NCBI GenBank assembly: GCA_946886175.1 | Contig: CAMPIA010000052.1 | Span: forward strand, 1-7,650 | Length of the DNA stretch: 7,650 nt | Direction of reading: 5' to 3' | Origin: an uncultured Altererythrobacter sp. | GTDB taxonomy: Bacteria > Pseudomonadota > Alphaproteobacteria > Sphingomonadales > Sphingomonadaceae | In this document: piece by piece, positions 1-6,275 of the stretch | Layout of the letters: each line of letters starts with the position of its first letter | How positions within the stretch are numbered: the first letter of the stretch is position 1 | The notes under the pieces: generated by a model | The model's database searches: none | What the model saw: only the letters and a program-made list of their open reading frames with translations | What the model was told of the DNA's origin: nothing | Made by a program: the position numbers and the translations under genes

Positions 1-14
1 CATAGCGCTCCTCC
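1..14 (-). promoter_or_regulatory. Possible ribosome binding site and ATG of a leftward gene leaving the window
   Basis: On the minus strand GGAGG (14-10) stands six nucleotides before an ATG (3-1), which is ideal Shine-Dalgarno spacing. If real, a divergent gene begins at base 3 and runs off the left edge, and the rightward frame would then have to start inside the window. Only the start codon is visible, so this cannot be tested here. Confidence 0.4.
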
Positions 15-319
15 CGACTCCGCCCGCGGCGCACCACCCACAAACCCTCCGCCAGCGGAGGCGGGTCGCGGTTAAGATCGAGGGGGACGCAGCGGGCGAG
101 GTCGCGCTCGATCTTCACGGCGACGCGCATCCGCTGGCCGAGGGTTTGTGGCTGGTGCGCAGCGGGCTGACCCGCTCGAAGCTCTATCACCGGATCAAAT
201 GGCAACTGCCCGACGGCGCCGCGCTGCTCCTCACTCCCCTCGCCGACAGCCGCGAGGGGTGGCCCAAGTTCAAGGGGATGGAAGGCGGCGCGCTCGCCTG
301 GTTGCGAGGCGGCGGCTAG
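2..319 (+). CDS. 3' part of a small conserved-looking protein of unknown function (5' end uncertain or outside window)
   Basis: The frame is open from base 2 to the TAG at 317-319 (105 codons) with no ATG in the first half. The C-terminal half reads like a folded protein, with segments such as LAEGLWLVRSGLTRSKLYHR, IKWQLPDGAALLLTPLADS and WPKFKGMEGGALAWLR. The alternation of strands and a helix would suit a small alpha/beta fold, but I do not recognise the family. In-frame TTG (146) and GTG (155) are the only near-standard starts before the conserved-looking part. GTG 155 has GAGGG about 10 nt upstream and would give a protein of only about 54 residues. Otherwise the start lies left of the window. 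The first half runs through a large palindrome, so its N-terminal residues may come from an inverted duplication. The stop interlocks with that of the convergent permease gene. The coding call is fairly secure for the 3' half and weak for the 5' half. Confidence 0.55.
   Translation: MALLPTPPAAHHPQTLRQRRRVAVKIEGDAAGEVALDLHGDAHPLAEGLWLVRSGLTRSKLYHRIKWQLPDGAALLLTPLADSREGWPKFKGMEGGALAWLRGGG
19..170. repeat. 152-bp ungapped imperfect palindrome (inverted duplication) with codon-aligned arms
   Basis: Each base i pairs with base 189-i, giving a dyad axis between 94 and 95 with no spacer. I count 62 complementary pairs of 76 between 19 and 170. The longest perfect block pairs 38-49 (CCACAAACCCTC) with 140-151 (GAGGGTTTGTGG). 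Another pairs 51-59 with 130-138. Weaker pairing (10 of 18) continues to base 1, so the repeat may extend beyond the window. The offset of 189 is divisible by three, so the + frame of the right arm and the - frame of the left arm are in the same codon phase. Read on either strand, 25 of 41 residues agree, including VAVKIE, LDL, PLAEGLW, VR, G, R and Y. A smaller hairpin, CCTCCG-CCAG-CGGAGG (48-63), sits inside the left arm. It could be an inverted duplication of the gene's 5' part or a palindromic element inserted in coding sequence. Confidence 0.8.
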
Positions 320-2103
320 CCGAAGAACAGCAGCGCGGAGCACACCGCGAGGCCGACGATGATGTTCATCGGCACCCCGATCTTCACGAAGTCGGCGAAG
401 CGGTATTCGCCCGCGGTATAGACCAGCGCGTTGGTCTGGTAGCCGATCGGGGTGGCGAAGCAGGCCGAGGCGCCGATCATCACCGCGATCACCAGCGGGC
501 GCGGGTCCACGCCCAGGTCGACCGCGAGCTTGATCACCACCGGGGTGACGATCGCGGCGACCGCGTTGTTGCTCAGCAGCTCGGACAGCAGCAGGGTGAT
601 GAAATAGACGAGGAAGATCAGCATCGCGGGCGAGGCGCTGGTGAGCAGCGGGGTGATCCCCGAGACCATCAGCGCGACGCTGCCCGCCTGCTCGAGCCCG
701 GTGCCGACCGCGAGCATGGCGACGATCAGGATCAGCACGTCGCCGTCGATCGAGCCCCACGCCTCCTCCGCGTCGATGCAGCGCGTGGCGAGGATGACGC
801 CGATGGCGAGGATCGCCGCGACCGAGATCGGCAGCACGTCGAGCGCGGCGAGCGTGACCGTGGCGGCAAGCGCGAGGACGGCGATCGGCGCCTTGCTGCG
901 GCGGAACGCGCGGGTCTGCGACAGATCTACGCCGAGCAGGTGCTGGTTCTCGCGCAGGCGCTCGATCTCGCGCGGCTCGCCGGTGACGAGCAGGCGATCG
1001 GCCGCGCGCATGCGGACCCCGCCCAGGTCGGGCCCGGGCTGGTGGTTGTGCCGCGAGATGCCGATCAGCCGCACGCGCAGGCGGTGGAGGAACGGAATGT
1101 CGCCCAGCCGCCGCCCGATCGAGGGGTGCGAGGGGGAGATCATCGTCTCGACCACCTGCCCGCTCGCGTCGGCCGGCGCGGCGGTGCCGCCGATCCCGAT
1201 ATCGAAATCGCTGTTCTCGCGCAGCGTGATGAGTTCGACGTTGGTGGTGCGCACGACCAGCTTGTCCCCGGCGCGCAAGTGGCGCTCGCTTAGCCCGTGG
1301 CGGATCGTCTCGCCGCCGCGCTTGAGCCCGATCAGCCTGGCCTTGCGCTTGAACAGCGGCAGGTCGGTCAGCAGCTTGTCGAGGTGCTCGCTGTCGGGGC
1401 GCACGGTGAGCTCGGTGAGGAACTCGCGATCTTCCCCGCTGGCCCCCGCGCCTTCGGTCGAGACCGGATCCCTGGGCAGCAGCGGGCTCAGCACGATCAC
1501 CGCGACGATCCCGGCGGCGAGACCGGCGAGGCCGTAGGGCGTGATCTCGAAGATCCCGAACGGCTCCAGCCCCTCCTTGCGCGCGATCCCGTCGACGATC
1601 AGGTTGGTCGAGGTGCCGATCAGCGAGAGGCAGCCGCCGATCACCGCGAGGATCGACATCGGCATGAGCAGCCGCTTGACCGGAATGCCGGTCACTTCGG
1701 CCATGCGGAACATGATCGGGATCATGATGATGACGACCGGCGTGTTGTTCATGAACGGCGAGGCGATCAGCATCCCCGCGAAGACCTCGACCAGCGCGAG
1801 CCGCGGGTGCTTCTCCGCGCGCGCGACGATCACGTTGATGATCGCGTCGATCGCCCCGGTGCGCATGAGCGCGCCCGAGATGATCAGCATCGCCCCGATC
1901 GCGATCGGGGCGCTGTTGGAGAACGAGGAGAACAGCCCCTCGGCATCGAGGAGCCCGGTGGCTAGAAACACGCAGGCGCCGAGCAGCGAGACGACCGAGA
2001 CCGGGTGACGCTCGCGGATGAACTCGGCGAACATCGCCGCCAGGATCACGAGCCCGATCACCGCGCTGTGCGTGTCGATGAAGGCGCGCAGGGAATCGAG
2101 CAT
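316..2103 (-). CDS. SLC13-family (DASS/ArsB-NhaD superfamily) anion permease with two TrkA-C domains
   Basis: A 595-residue inner-membrane permease. Hydrophobic segments fill about residues 13-210 and 405-595. The intervening hydrophilic region (about 212-400) looks like two successive TrkA-C/RCK-C domains, at about 228-296 and 315-390; each has the run of short strands ending in AGDKLVV (278-284) or AADRLLV (367-373). The two membrane halves repeat the family's paired motifs: NNTP (119-122) and GTSTN (163-167) in the first, SNNA (511-514) and GYQTN (554-558) in the second, where sodium and substrate are bound in known relatives. The length matches SLC13 permeases with an internal TrkA-C pair. 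Substrate is undetermined: sulfate, di- or tricarboxylates and other anions all occur in the family. The ATG lies 13 bp after the LysR stop with no clear Shine-Dalgarno, which suggests coupled translation from the regulator's mRNA. The TAG stop interlocks with that of the convergent gene on the left. Confidence 0.93.
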   Translation of the reverse strand: MLDSLRAFIDTHSAVIGLVILAAMFAEFIRERHPVSVVSLLGACVFLATGLLDAEGLFSSFSNSAPIAIGAMLIISGALMRTGAIDAIINVIVARAEKHPRLALVEVFAGMLIASPFMNNTPVVIIMIPIMFRMAEVTGIPVKRLLMPMSILAVIGGCLSLIGTSTNLIVDGIARKEGLEPFGIFEITPYGLAGLAAGIVAVIVLSPLLPRDPVSTEGAGASGEDREFLTELTVRPDSEHLDKLLTDLPLFKRKARLIGLKRGGETIRHGLSERHLRAGDKLVVRTTNVELITLRENSDFDIGIGGTAAPADASGQVVETMISPSHPSIGRRLGDIPFLHRLRVRLIGISRHNHQPGPDLGGVRMRAADRLLVTGEPREIERLRENQHLLGVDLSQTRAFRRSKAPIAVLALAATVTLAALDVLPISVAAILAIGVILATRCIDAEEAWGSIDGDVLILIVAMLAVGTGLEQAGSVALMVSGITPLLTSASPAMLIFLVYFITLLLSELLSNNAVAAIVTPVVIKLAVDLGVDPRPLVIAVMIGASACFATPIGYQTNALVYTAGEYRFADFVKIGVPMNIIVGLAVCSALLFFG

Positions 2104-2116
2104 CGCGGCCGCGCTA

Positions 2117-2917
2117 TCAGCCGGTCAGGAAGCTGACCAGCGCCTTGACCTTCTTCTGCCGCCACTGCGGCAACGGGGCGACGAGCCAGTAGGCACGGCG
2201 GCCTTCGTCGGGCCCTTCGAGCGCGGTCAGGCGGCCATCCTCGAGCGCGTCTTCGACCAGCAGATAGGGCAGCACCGCCGTGCCGCGGCCCGCGACCGCG
2301 CACGACAGCGCCTGGCCGGCGTTGCCGACCTCGACGCTCGCCTCCGCCCCTTCGGGCAGCGGTGCGCCGGGCCAGTCGATCCAGGCCGCCAGCACCTCCG
2401 CGCTTGCGTCCTTCGCGGCGACGACGACGCGGCGCGCAGGCGCGAGTTCGACCCCTTCGAGCTCGCCCGGCCCATCGACCAGCCGCACCGCGACGTCGAG
2501 ATTGGTCTCGGTGAAGTCGGCATTCTCGTCGGCGACGAAGCGGAAGCGGATGCCGGGGTTGGCGGCGCGGAAATCGGCGAGGCGCGGGGCCAGCCACTGG
2601 GCGTAGAACTCGCGCGGGGCGGCGATCGTGTAGCGGTCGCTCGCCTGCCCGGCCTGCATCGCCTGGACCGATTCCTCGAACCGGAGGAACCCTTCGCGCA
2701 AGGCGTCGAGCCCGGCCAGGCCCTCCTCGGTCAGCTCCAGCCCCTTGGAGGTGCGGCGGAACAGCACGGTGCCGAGGTGATCCTCGAGCGCGCGAATCTG
2801 CTGGCCGACCGCCGCGGGCGTCACCGCCAGCTCGTCCGCCGCGCGGGTGAAGCTGAGATGGCGCGCCGCCGCGTCATAGACGCGCAGGGCGTTGAGAGGC
2901 AGGTGCGTGCGCTTCAT
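2117..2917 (-). CDS. LysR-family transcriptional regulator, GcvA-like, compact
   Basis: A 266-residue DNA-binding regulator. The N-terminal winged helix-turn-helix is classic for the GcvA subgroup: LPLNALRVYDAAARHLSF (6-23) then TRAADELAVTPAAVGQQIRA (24-43) and LFRRTSKGLELTEEG (52-66). The effector-binding domain starts near residue 94 (DRYTIAAPREFYAQWLAPRL) and ends in YWLVAPLPQWRQKKVKALVSF. It is short for the family (usually near 300): the stretch between the VVVAA strand (165-168) and AWIDW (178-182) lacks roughly 25-30 residues seen in typical GcvA-like proteins. The frame stays open upstream to 3160, but that extension overlaps apaG in another frame, so the ATG at 2917 fits the conserved N terminus. 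No Shine-Dalgarno is obvious. It lies co-directionally 13 bp before the permease rather than divergent from a target as most LysR genes are, so autoregulation together with the permease is a reasonable inference. The effector is unknown. Confidence 0.93.
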   Translation of the reverse strand: MKRTHLPLNALRVYDAAARHLSFTRAADELAVTPAAVGQQIRALEDHLGTVLFRRTSKGLELTEEGLAGLDALREGFLRFEESVQAMQAGQASDRYTIAAPREFYAQWLAPRLADFRAANPGIRFRFVADENADFTETNLDVAVRLVDGPGELEGVELAPARRVVVAAKDASAEVLAAWIDWPGAPLPEGAEASVEVGNAGQALSCAVAGRGTAVLPYLLVEDALEDGRLTALEGPDEGRRAYWLVAPLPQWRQKKVKALVSFLTG

Positions 2918-2969
2918 GGTGCGGGTGCGGATAGCGGCAAGCGAAGGACGCCGCAATCGTGCGCCGGGG

Positions 2970-3368
2970 CTAATCCGCCGTCGCCGGGGCGGCGAGGGGG
3001 AAGAAGGGGATGCGCACTTCCAGCGGCGTGCCATCGGCGCGGTGGAAGGTGTAGAAGCCTTCCATCGATCCGTGCGGCGTGGGGAGCGGGCAACCCGAGA
3101 CGTAGTCGTGGCTCTCGCCCGGCGCGAGCACCGGCATTTCGCCGACCACCCCCTCGCCATCGATGATATTGACCATCCCGCGCGCGTCGGTGATGCGCCA
3201 GTGACGGGTGATCAACTGGACCCGCTCGTGCGAGCCGTTCTCGATCCGGATATGATAGACCCAGAACCACTTGCCCGCCTCGGGCTGCGACTGCTCGGGC
3301 AGGAAATTCACCGCCACCCGGACGACGATTCCATCGGTGATCGCGGCATGCTGGAACAGTTGTTTCAT
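2970..3368 (-). CDS. apaG: ApaG domain protein (annotated Co2+/Mg2+ efflux protein)
   Basis: A 132-residue cytosolic protein covering the whole ApaG fold, a fibronectin-III-like beta sandwich. Diagnostic segments are WFWVYHIRIEN (34-44), LITRHWRITDARG (52-64), the glycine-rich GEGVVGEMPVLAPGE (71-85) and SGCPLPTPHGSMEGFYTF (91-108). The family was linked to cobalt and magnesium handling in enteric bacteria and the domain also occurs in eukaryotic F-box proteins; its biochemical role is not settled. The length equals that of normal ApaG. The gene lies 59 bp downstream of metZ and 52 bp upstream of the LysR gene on the same strand. Its ATG is preceded by CGGCCGCG, with no recognisable Shine-Dalgarno, and the same eight bases precede the permease ATG. 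Confidence 0.96.
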   Translation of the reverse strand: MKQLFQHAAITDGIVVRVAVNFLPEQSQPEAGKWFWVYHIRIENGSHERVQLITRHWRITDARGMVNIIDGEGVVGEMPVLAPGESHDYVSGCPLPTPHGSMEGFYTFHRADGTPLEVRIPFFPLAAPATAD

Positions 3369-3427
3369 CGCGGCCGAGGATAACGGAAAGCGCGGTGCGC
3401 GGTAAAGGGCGGTGTTGCGCTAACCGG

Positions 3428-4633
3428 CTATAACCCCGCCAGCCCGAGCGCGCGGTCGAGGTCTTCCTTCAGATCCTCGACATCCTCCAGCCCGACGTTG
3501 ATGCGCAGCAGACCTTCGGTCACGCCCATCTCGATGCGCGCGTCTTCGGTCATGCCGGCATGGGTCGAGCTCGCAGGGTGGCACATGAGGCTGCGCGCGT
3601 CGCCGATGTTGTTCGAGATGTCGATCAGCTCGAGCGCATCGAGCACCGCGAAGGCCTGCGCGCGGTCGCCGACCTCGAAGGCGAAGATCGGGCCGACGGC
3701 GTCCATCTGCTTCATCGCCAGCGCGTGGCCGGGATGGCTTTCGAGGCCCGGATGGAGCACGCGGCGGACGCGCCCCTCGATCAGGCGGCCGAGTTCGAGC
3801 GCGTTCTCGCTCTGCTTGTGCGCGCGCAGGCTGAGCGTCTCGAGCCCCTTGTGCACGACCCAGGCGTTGAACGGGGAGAGGTTGGGCCCGGTGTTGCGCT
3901 GGAACGGCAGCAGGACCTCGTCGATAAACTGCTTCGTGCCGCAGACCGCGCCGGCGAGCACCCTGCCCTGCCCGTCCATCAGCTTGGTCGCCGAATAGGC
4001 GACGACGTCGGCCCCGAATTCCAGCGGGCGCTGAAGCGCGGCGGTGGCGAAGGCGTTGTCGACCACGCTGACGATCCCGTGCGACCTGGCCAGTCCGCAG
4101 ACATGCGCGAGATCGACCACGTCGAGCGTCGGGTTGGCCGGGGTCTCGAAGAAGAAGACCTTGGTGTTCGGCCGGATCGCGGCTTCCCAGGCCGCGTTGT
4201 CGGAGCTGTCGATCACCGTGGTCTCGATCCCGAAGCGCGGACACAGATGGTCGACCAGCCAGCGGCACGAACCGAACGCCGCGCGCGCCGCGACCACGTG
4301 GTCGCCGGCGGAAAGCTGGCACAGCAGCGCTGCGGTCATCGCGGCCATGCCGCTCGCCTGCGCGCGGCACGCCTCGGCGCCTTCCATCAGCGCGATCCGT
4401 TCCTCGAGCATGGCGACGGTCGGGTTCTGAAGCCGCGAGTAGGTCATGCCCTCGGCCTCGCCCGCGAAGCGCGCGGCCGCGGTGGCGGCGTTGTCGTAAG
4501 TGTAGCCCGAGGTGAGGAACAGCGCCTCGCTCGTCTCGCCGTGTTCGCTGCGCCAGGTGCCCCCGCGCACCGCCTGCGTCGCGGGGCGCCAGGTGCGCGT
4601 GGTCGCGCGGTCCATGCCGGTGGTCTTCTTCAT
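3428..4633 (-). CDS. metZ: O-succinylhomoserine sulfhydrylase, PLP-dependent
   Basis: A 401-residue enzyme of the Cys/Met-metabolism PLP family (fold type I). It condenses O-succinylhomoserine with sulfide to form homocysteine, bypassing cystathionine, in the cytosol. Visible motifs are TYSRLQNPT (64-72; phosphate-binding Tyr and Arg from the neighbouring subunit), ASGMAA (93-98), ETPANPTL (163-170), VVDNAFATAAL (190-200; Asp192 contacts the pyridine nitrogen) and AYSATKLMDGQGR (212-224), where Lys217 is the Schiff-base lysine. DGQGR after the lysine and the MKKTTG N terminus favour MetZ over cystathionine gamma-synthase or MetY. The frame allows an upstream start at 4669, but the ATG at 4633 matches the usual N terminus; ATG 4615 is a further alternative. 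No strong Shine-Dalgarno is visible. The gene lies 52 bp after the 51-residue ORF and 59 bp before apaG. Full length, with no missing catalytic residue. Confidence 0.95.
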   Translation of the reverse strand: MKKTTGMDRATTRTWRPATQAVRGGTWRSEHGETSEALFLTSGYTYDNAATAAARFAGEAEGMTYSRLQNPTVAMLEERIALMEGAEACRAQASGMAAMTAALLCQLSAGDHVVAARAAFGSCRWLVDHLCPRFGIETTVIDSSDNAAWEAAIRPNTKVFFFETPANPTLDVVDLAHVCGLARSHGIVSVVDNAFATAALQRPLEFGADVVAYSATKLMDGQGRVLAGAVCGTKQFIDEVLLPFQRNTGPNLSPFNAWVVHKGLETLSLRAHKQSENALELGRLIEGRVRRVLHPGLESHPGHALAMKQMDAVGPIFAFEVGDRAQAFAVLDALELIDISNNIGDARSLMCHPASSTHAGMTEDARIEMGVTEGLLRINVGLEDVEDLKEDLDRALGLAGL

Positions 4634-4685
4634 GGCGCGCGCTCTACCGAGCACGGCGGCGGGCGGCAAGCACGCGAACGAGCGC

Positions 4686-4841
4686 TCACCGGCCCCGGGT
4701 GCGCAATTTCCAGCCGTTGCCGTGCTGCTCGACCCGGCGGCCGCACCAGCGGCACCGGCCGGTCACCTCGTCGTCGGGCGTGCGAACACGGCCGTCATCG
4801 ACCTTGTGTCCCAACACCATGCAGCGAATATCTCGAGTCAT
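4686..4841 (-). CDS. 51-residue basic mini-protein with CxxxxH and CxxC (zinc-ribbon-like)
   Basis: Of unknown function. The product has Cys7 and His12 in CMVLGH near the N terminus and Cys30 and Cys33 in the CRWC motif, followed by an Arg-rich tail. This spacing could bind one zinc ion and resembles small phage or bacterial proteins with a C-x4-H plus CxxC layout (DUF1660-like); the resemblance is by eye only. The frame extends upstream to 4919, but ATG 4841 is chosen because GGAG (4852-4849) lies seven nucleotides upstream, and the upstream extension reads as low-complexity Arg/Ser sequence. A second in-frame ATG (residue 8) would remove Cys7. The gene is the first after the divergent promoter region and lies 52 bp before metZ on the same strand, so it may be the leader cistron of that transcript. 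Confidence 0.7.
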   Translation of the reverse strand: MTRDIRCMVLGHKVDDGRVRTPDDEVTGRCRWCGRRVEQHGNGWKLRTRGR

Positions 4842-4848
4842 TGCGCAG

Positions 4849-4852
4849 CTCC
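4849..4852 (-). promoter_or_regulatory. Shine-Dalgarno of the 51-residue ORF
   Basis: Minus-strand GGAG lies seven nucleotides before ATG 4841. It is one of the few good ribosome binding sites in the window and decides the start of the small ORF against the upstream in-frame start at 4919. Confidence 0.6.
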
Positions 4853-4918
4853 AATGCCTGCGCCCCCGGAAGCGATCCCCGTCCGATCCAACTTTCTCCG
4901 TCGATCGGTTCGAGCGCA

Positions 4919-4948
4919 ATTATACCACCGATGTTTCATCGATGGGAA
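4919..4948 (-). promoter_or_regulatory. Candidate sigma-70-type promoter for the leftward gene series
   Basis: On the minus strand a perfect TATAAT (4924-4919) is preceded, after 18 bp, by TTCCCA (4948-4943), which matches four of six bases of TTGACA. A perfect -10 box is notable in DNA of about two-thirds G+C, and this divergent region is visibly more A+T-rich than the genes around it. The predicted leader to ATG 4841 is roughly 70 nt. It would drive the mini-protein gene and possibly metZ, apaG, the LysR gene and the permease. The start site is not demonstrated. Confidence 0.5.
4929..4941. repeat. Inverted repeat in the promoter spacer (possible operator)
   Basis: CGATG-TTT-CATCG is a perfect 5-bp inverted repeat with a 3-nt centre, located wholly between the -35-like and -10 boxes of the leftward promoter. 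A second inverted pair, CCGATC (4883-4888) and GATCGG (4903-4908), lies in the predicted leader. Either could bind a dimeric regulator or fold in RNA. Both are short and could be chance. Confidence 0.3.
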
Positions 4949-5003
4949 GATACCGCCGTCGCATGGCTTGCTCCATTCAGGGACGACCCCTATCCCGGGG
5001 CCG

Positions 5004-6275
5004 ATGAACCGAGCGCCCGATCATCCGCGCGACCCGATCGGGTGGCACGCCGCGCTCGCGATCGGTTTCTTCGTGCTCTGCCTCGTTCGGCTCGCGGTGC
5101 CGGGCATCCCCTATTTCGACGAAGTCCATTACCTGCCGGCGGCGCGCGCGTTGCTGGACGGCAGCGAATATCTCAACCGCGAGCATCCGCTGCTGGGCAA
5201 GGAGCTGATCGCGCTGGGTATCGCCCTGTTCGGCGACAATTCCTGGGGCTGGCGGATCGTCCCGGCCTTCGCCGGAACGGGCGCGCTCTACGCCTTCATG
5301 CGCGCGCTGTGGTTCGCCAGCGGGTCGCGCTACGCGTCGATCGCCTATGGAGTGCTGCTGGCGAGCGGGTTCGCGCTGTTCGTGCACAGCCGGATCGCGA
5401 TGCTCGACGTGTTCTTCGTCGCCTTCCTCGCGCTCGCGCTGTGGCAATGCGCGGCGGCGGTGCGAGAGCCCGAGAACGGGCGCTGGCGGCTCGCGCTCGC
5501 GGGCGCGGCGCTGGGTCTGGCGATGGCGGCGAAGTGGAACGCCGCGCCGATCGCGGTGCTACCGGGGCTCGCTTTCCTCGCCGCGCGGCTCGCGGCGGGG
5601 CGGCGGCGGCCGTTCGCGAGCCAGCGCGGAATTCCGGTGCCCGGGGTCTCGCTGCTCGAAGCTGCATTGTGGCTCGGCGTGATGCCGCTCGGGGTTTACT
5701 GGGCGACTTTTCTGCCCGCGTATTTCGTCGCCCACGGCGCGCTCGCGCCCGGCGGCTTCGTCGAGCTGCACCGGCAGATGATCGCGATGCAGGAAAGCGT
5801 GGTCGAGCCGCACCCGTACCAGTCGCGCTGGCCCGAGTGGCTCTTCAACCTGCGCGCGATCTGGTATCTCTACGAGCCGATCGACGGGGCGCAGCGCGGG
5901 ATCGTGCTGATCGGCAACCCGCTGACGATGCTGCTCGGGCTGCCGGCGATGATCTGGGCGGTGTGGCGGAGCGTCAGGGGCGACCGCGCGGCGCTGGCGG
6001 TGGCGGTGCTTTACGCGGTCAGCCTCGGCTTCTGGATGGTGGTGAACAAGCCGGTCCAGTTCTACTATCACTACTTCCTGCCGAGCTGCTTCCTGCTCGC
6101 CGCGCTGGCGCTGGCGCTCGACGCGTTGCGTTGCCGGGGCTGGCGAAAGCTGACCACGGCGACGCTGATCGCGAGCGCGGCGCTGTTCGCGTGGTTCTAC
6201 CCGATCCTCAGCGCCGCCCCGCTCGAAGGGCGGCACAGCTTCGCCTTGTGGATGTGGCTCGACGGGTGGCGCTAG
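5004..6275 (+). CDS. PMT-family (GT39) phospholipid carrier-dependent membrane glycosyltransferase
   Basis: A 423-residue polytopic inner-membrane enzyme of the GT-C class. Relatives move a sugar, usually mannose, from a polyprenyl-phosphate donor to protein Ser/Thr or to another envelope acceptor on the periplasmic side. After the first membrane helix (about 15-32) comes the catalytic acidic pair in PYFDEVHYLPAARALL (Asp39-Glu40), then HPLLGKELIALGIALFGDN (61-79), HSRIAMLDVFFVAF (128-141), AMAAKWNAAPIAV (173-185), HPYQSRWPEWLFNL (270-283) and NKPVQFYYHYFLPSCF (348-363), all typical of bacterial PMT proteins. Further helices run to residue 403. The frame is open far upstream, but ATG 5004 begins the recognisable N terminus; the GGGG at 4997-5000 is only a weak Shine-Dalgarno. 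The gene converges on a polyprenol-phosphate sugar synthase, its probable donor supplier. The acceptor (protein, lipid A or other) cannot be told; ArnT-like transferases are distant alternatives. Confidence 0.92.
   Translation: MNRAPDHPRDPIGWHAALAIGFFVLCLVRLAVPGIPYFDEVHYLPAARALLDGSEYLNREHPLLGKELIALGIALFGDNSWGWRIVPAFAGTGALYAFMRALWFASGSRYASIAYGVLLASGFALFVHSRIAMLDVFFVAFLALALWQCAAAVREPENGRWRLALAGAALGLAMAAKWNAAPIAVLPGLAFLAARLAAGRRRPFASQRGIPVPGVSLLEAALWLGVMPLGVYWATFLPAYFVAHGALAPGGFVELHRQMIAMQESVVEPHPYQSRWPEWLFNLRAIWYLYEPIDGAQRGIVLIGNPLTMLLGLPAMIWAVWRSVRGDRAALAVAVLYAVSLGFWMVVNKPVQFYYHYFLPSCFLLAALALALDALRCRGWRKLTTATLIASAALFAWFYPILSAAPLEGRHSFALWMWLDGWR

Larger units (their letters stand above)
4842..5003. 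other. Divergent intergenic region
   Basis: 162 bp between the leftward mini-protein ORF and the rightward PMT gene, and the only sizeable gene-free stretch. It holds the leftward TATAAT promoter and its inverted repeat. For the rightward gene I see only TATACC (4921-4926), overlapping the leftward -10, with no convincing -35. No riboswitch or terminator is recognised. Confidence 0.6.

Noticed and set aside
48..63. Hairpin CCTCCG-CCAG-CGGAGG as a terminator
   Set aside because: It has no T-tract on either strand and is part of the larger palindrome.
1..130. Minus-strand ORF from ATG 130 through the palindrome
   Set aside because: Its similarity to the + strand peptide follows directly from the palindrome, and it leaves the window, so it is not listed as a gene. 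It is described under the palindrome.
148..1293. A 381-codon + frame opposite the permease
   Set aside because: Asp/Arg/Gly/Ala-rich shadow of the permease; no domain and no ribosome binding site.
2104..2111. CGGCCGCG before the permease ATG, repeated before the apaG ATG (3369-3376)
   Set aside because: An eight-base G+C-only match is expected by chance in this composition; no mechanism is suggested.
2918..3160. Long version of the LysR gene starting at 3160
   Set aside because: It would overlap apaG on the same strand in another frame and place 81 unrelated Arg/Ser-rich residues before the helix-turn-helix.
4634..4669. Upstream start for metZ at 4669
   Set aside because: It adds twelve residues not in keeping with MetZ N termini; ATG 4633 begins the usual MKKTTG sequence.
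4512..5003. N-terminal extension of the PMT gene back to an ATG at 4512
   Set aside because: It would run antisense through the metZ start and the mini-protein ORF and adds a non-hydrophobic, motif-free stretch. The PMT N terminus begins naturally at 5004.
4634..5003. SAM riboswitch upstream of metZ
   Set aside because: Such elements are common before methionine genes in alphaproteobacteria, but I saw no SAM-II-like conserved core in either the 52-bp gap or the divergent region.
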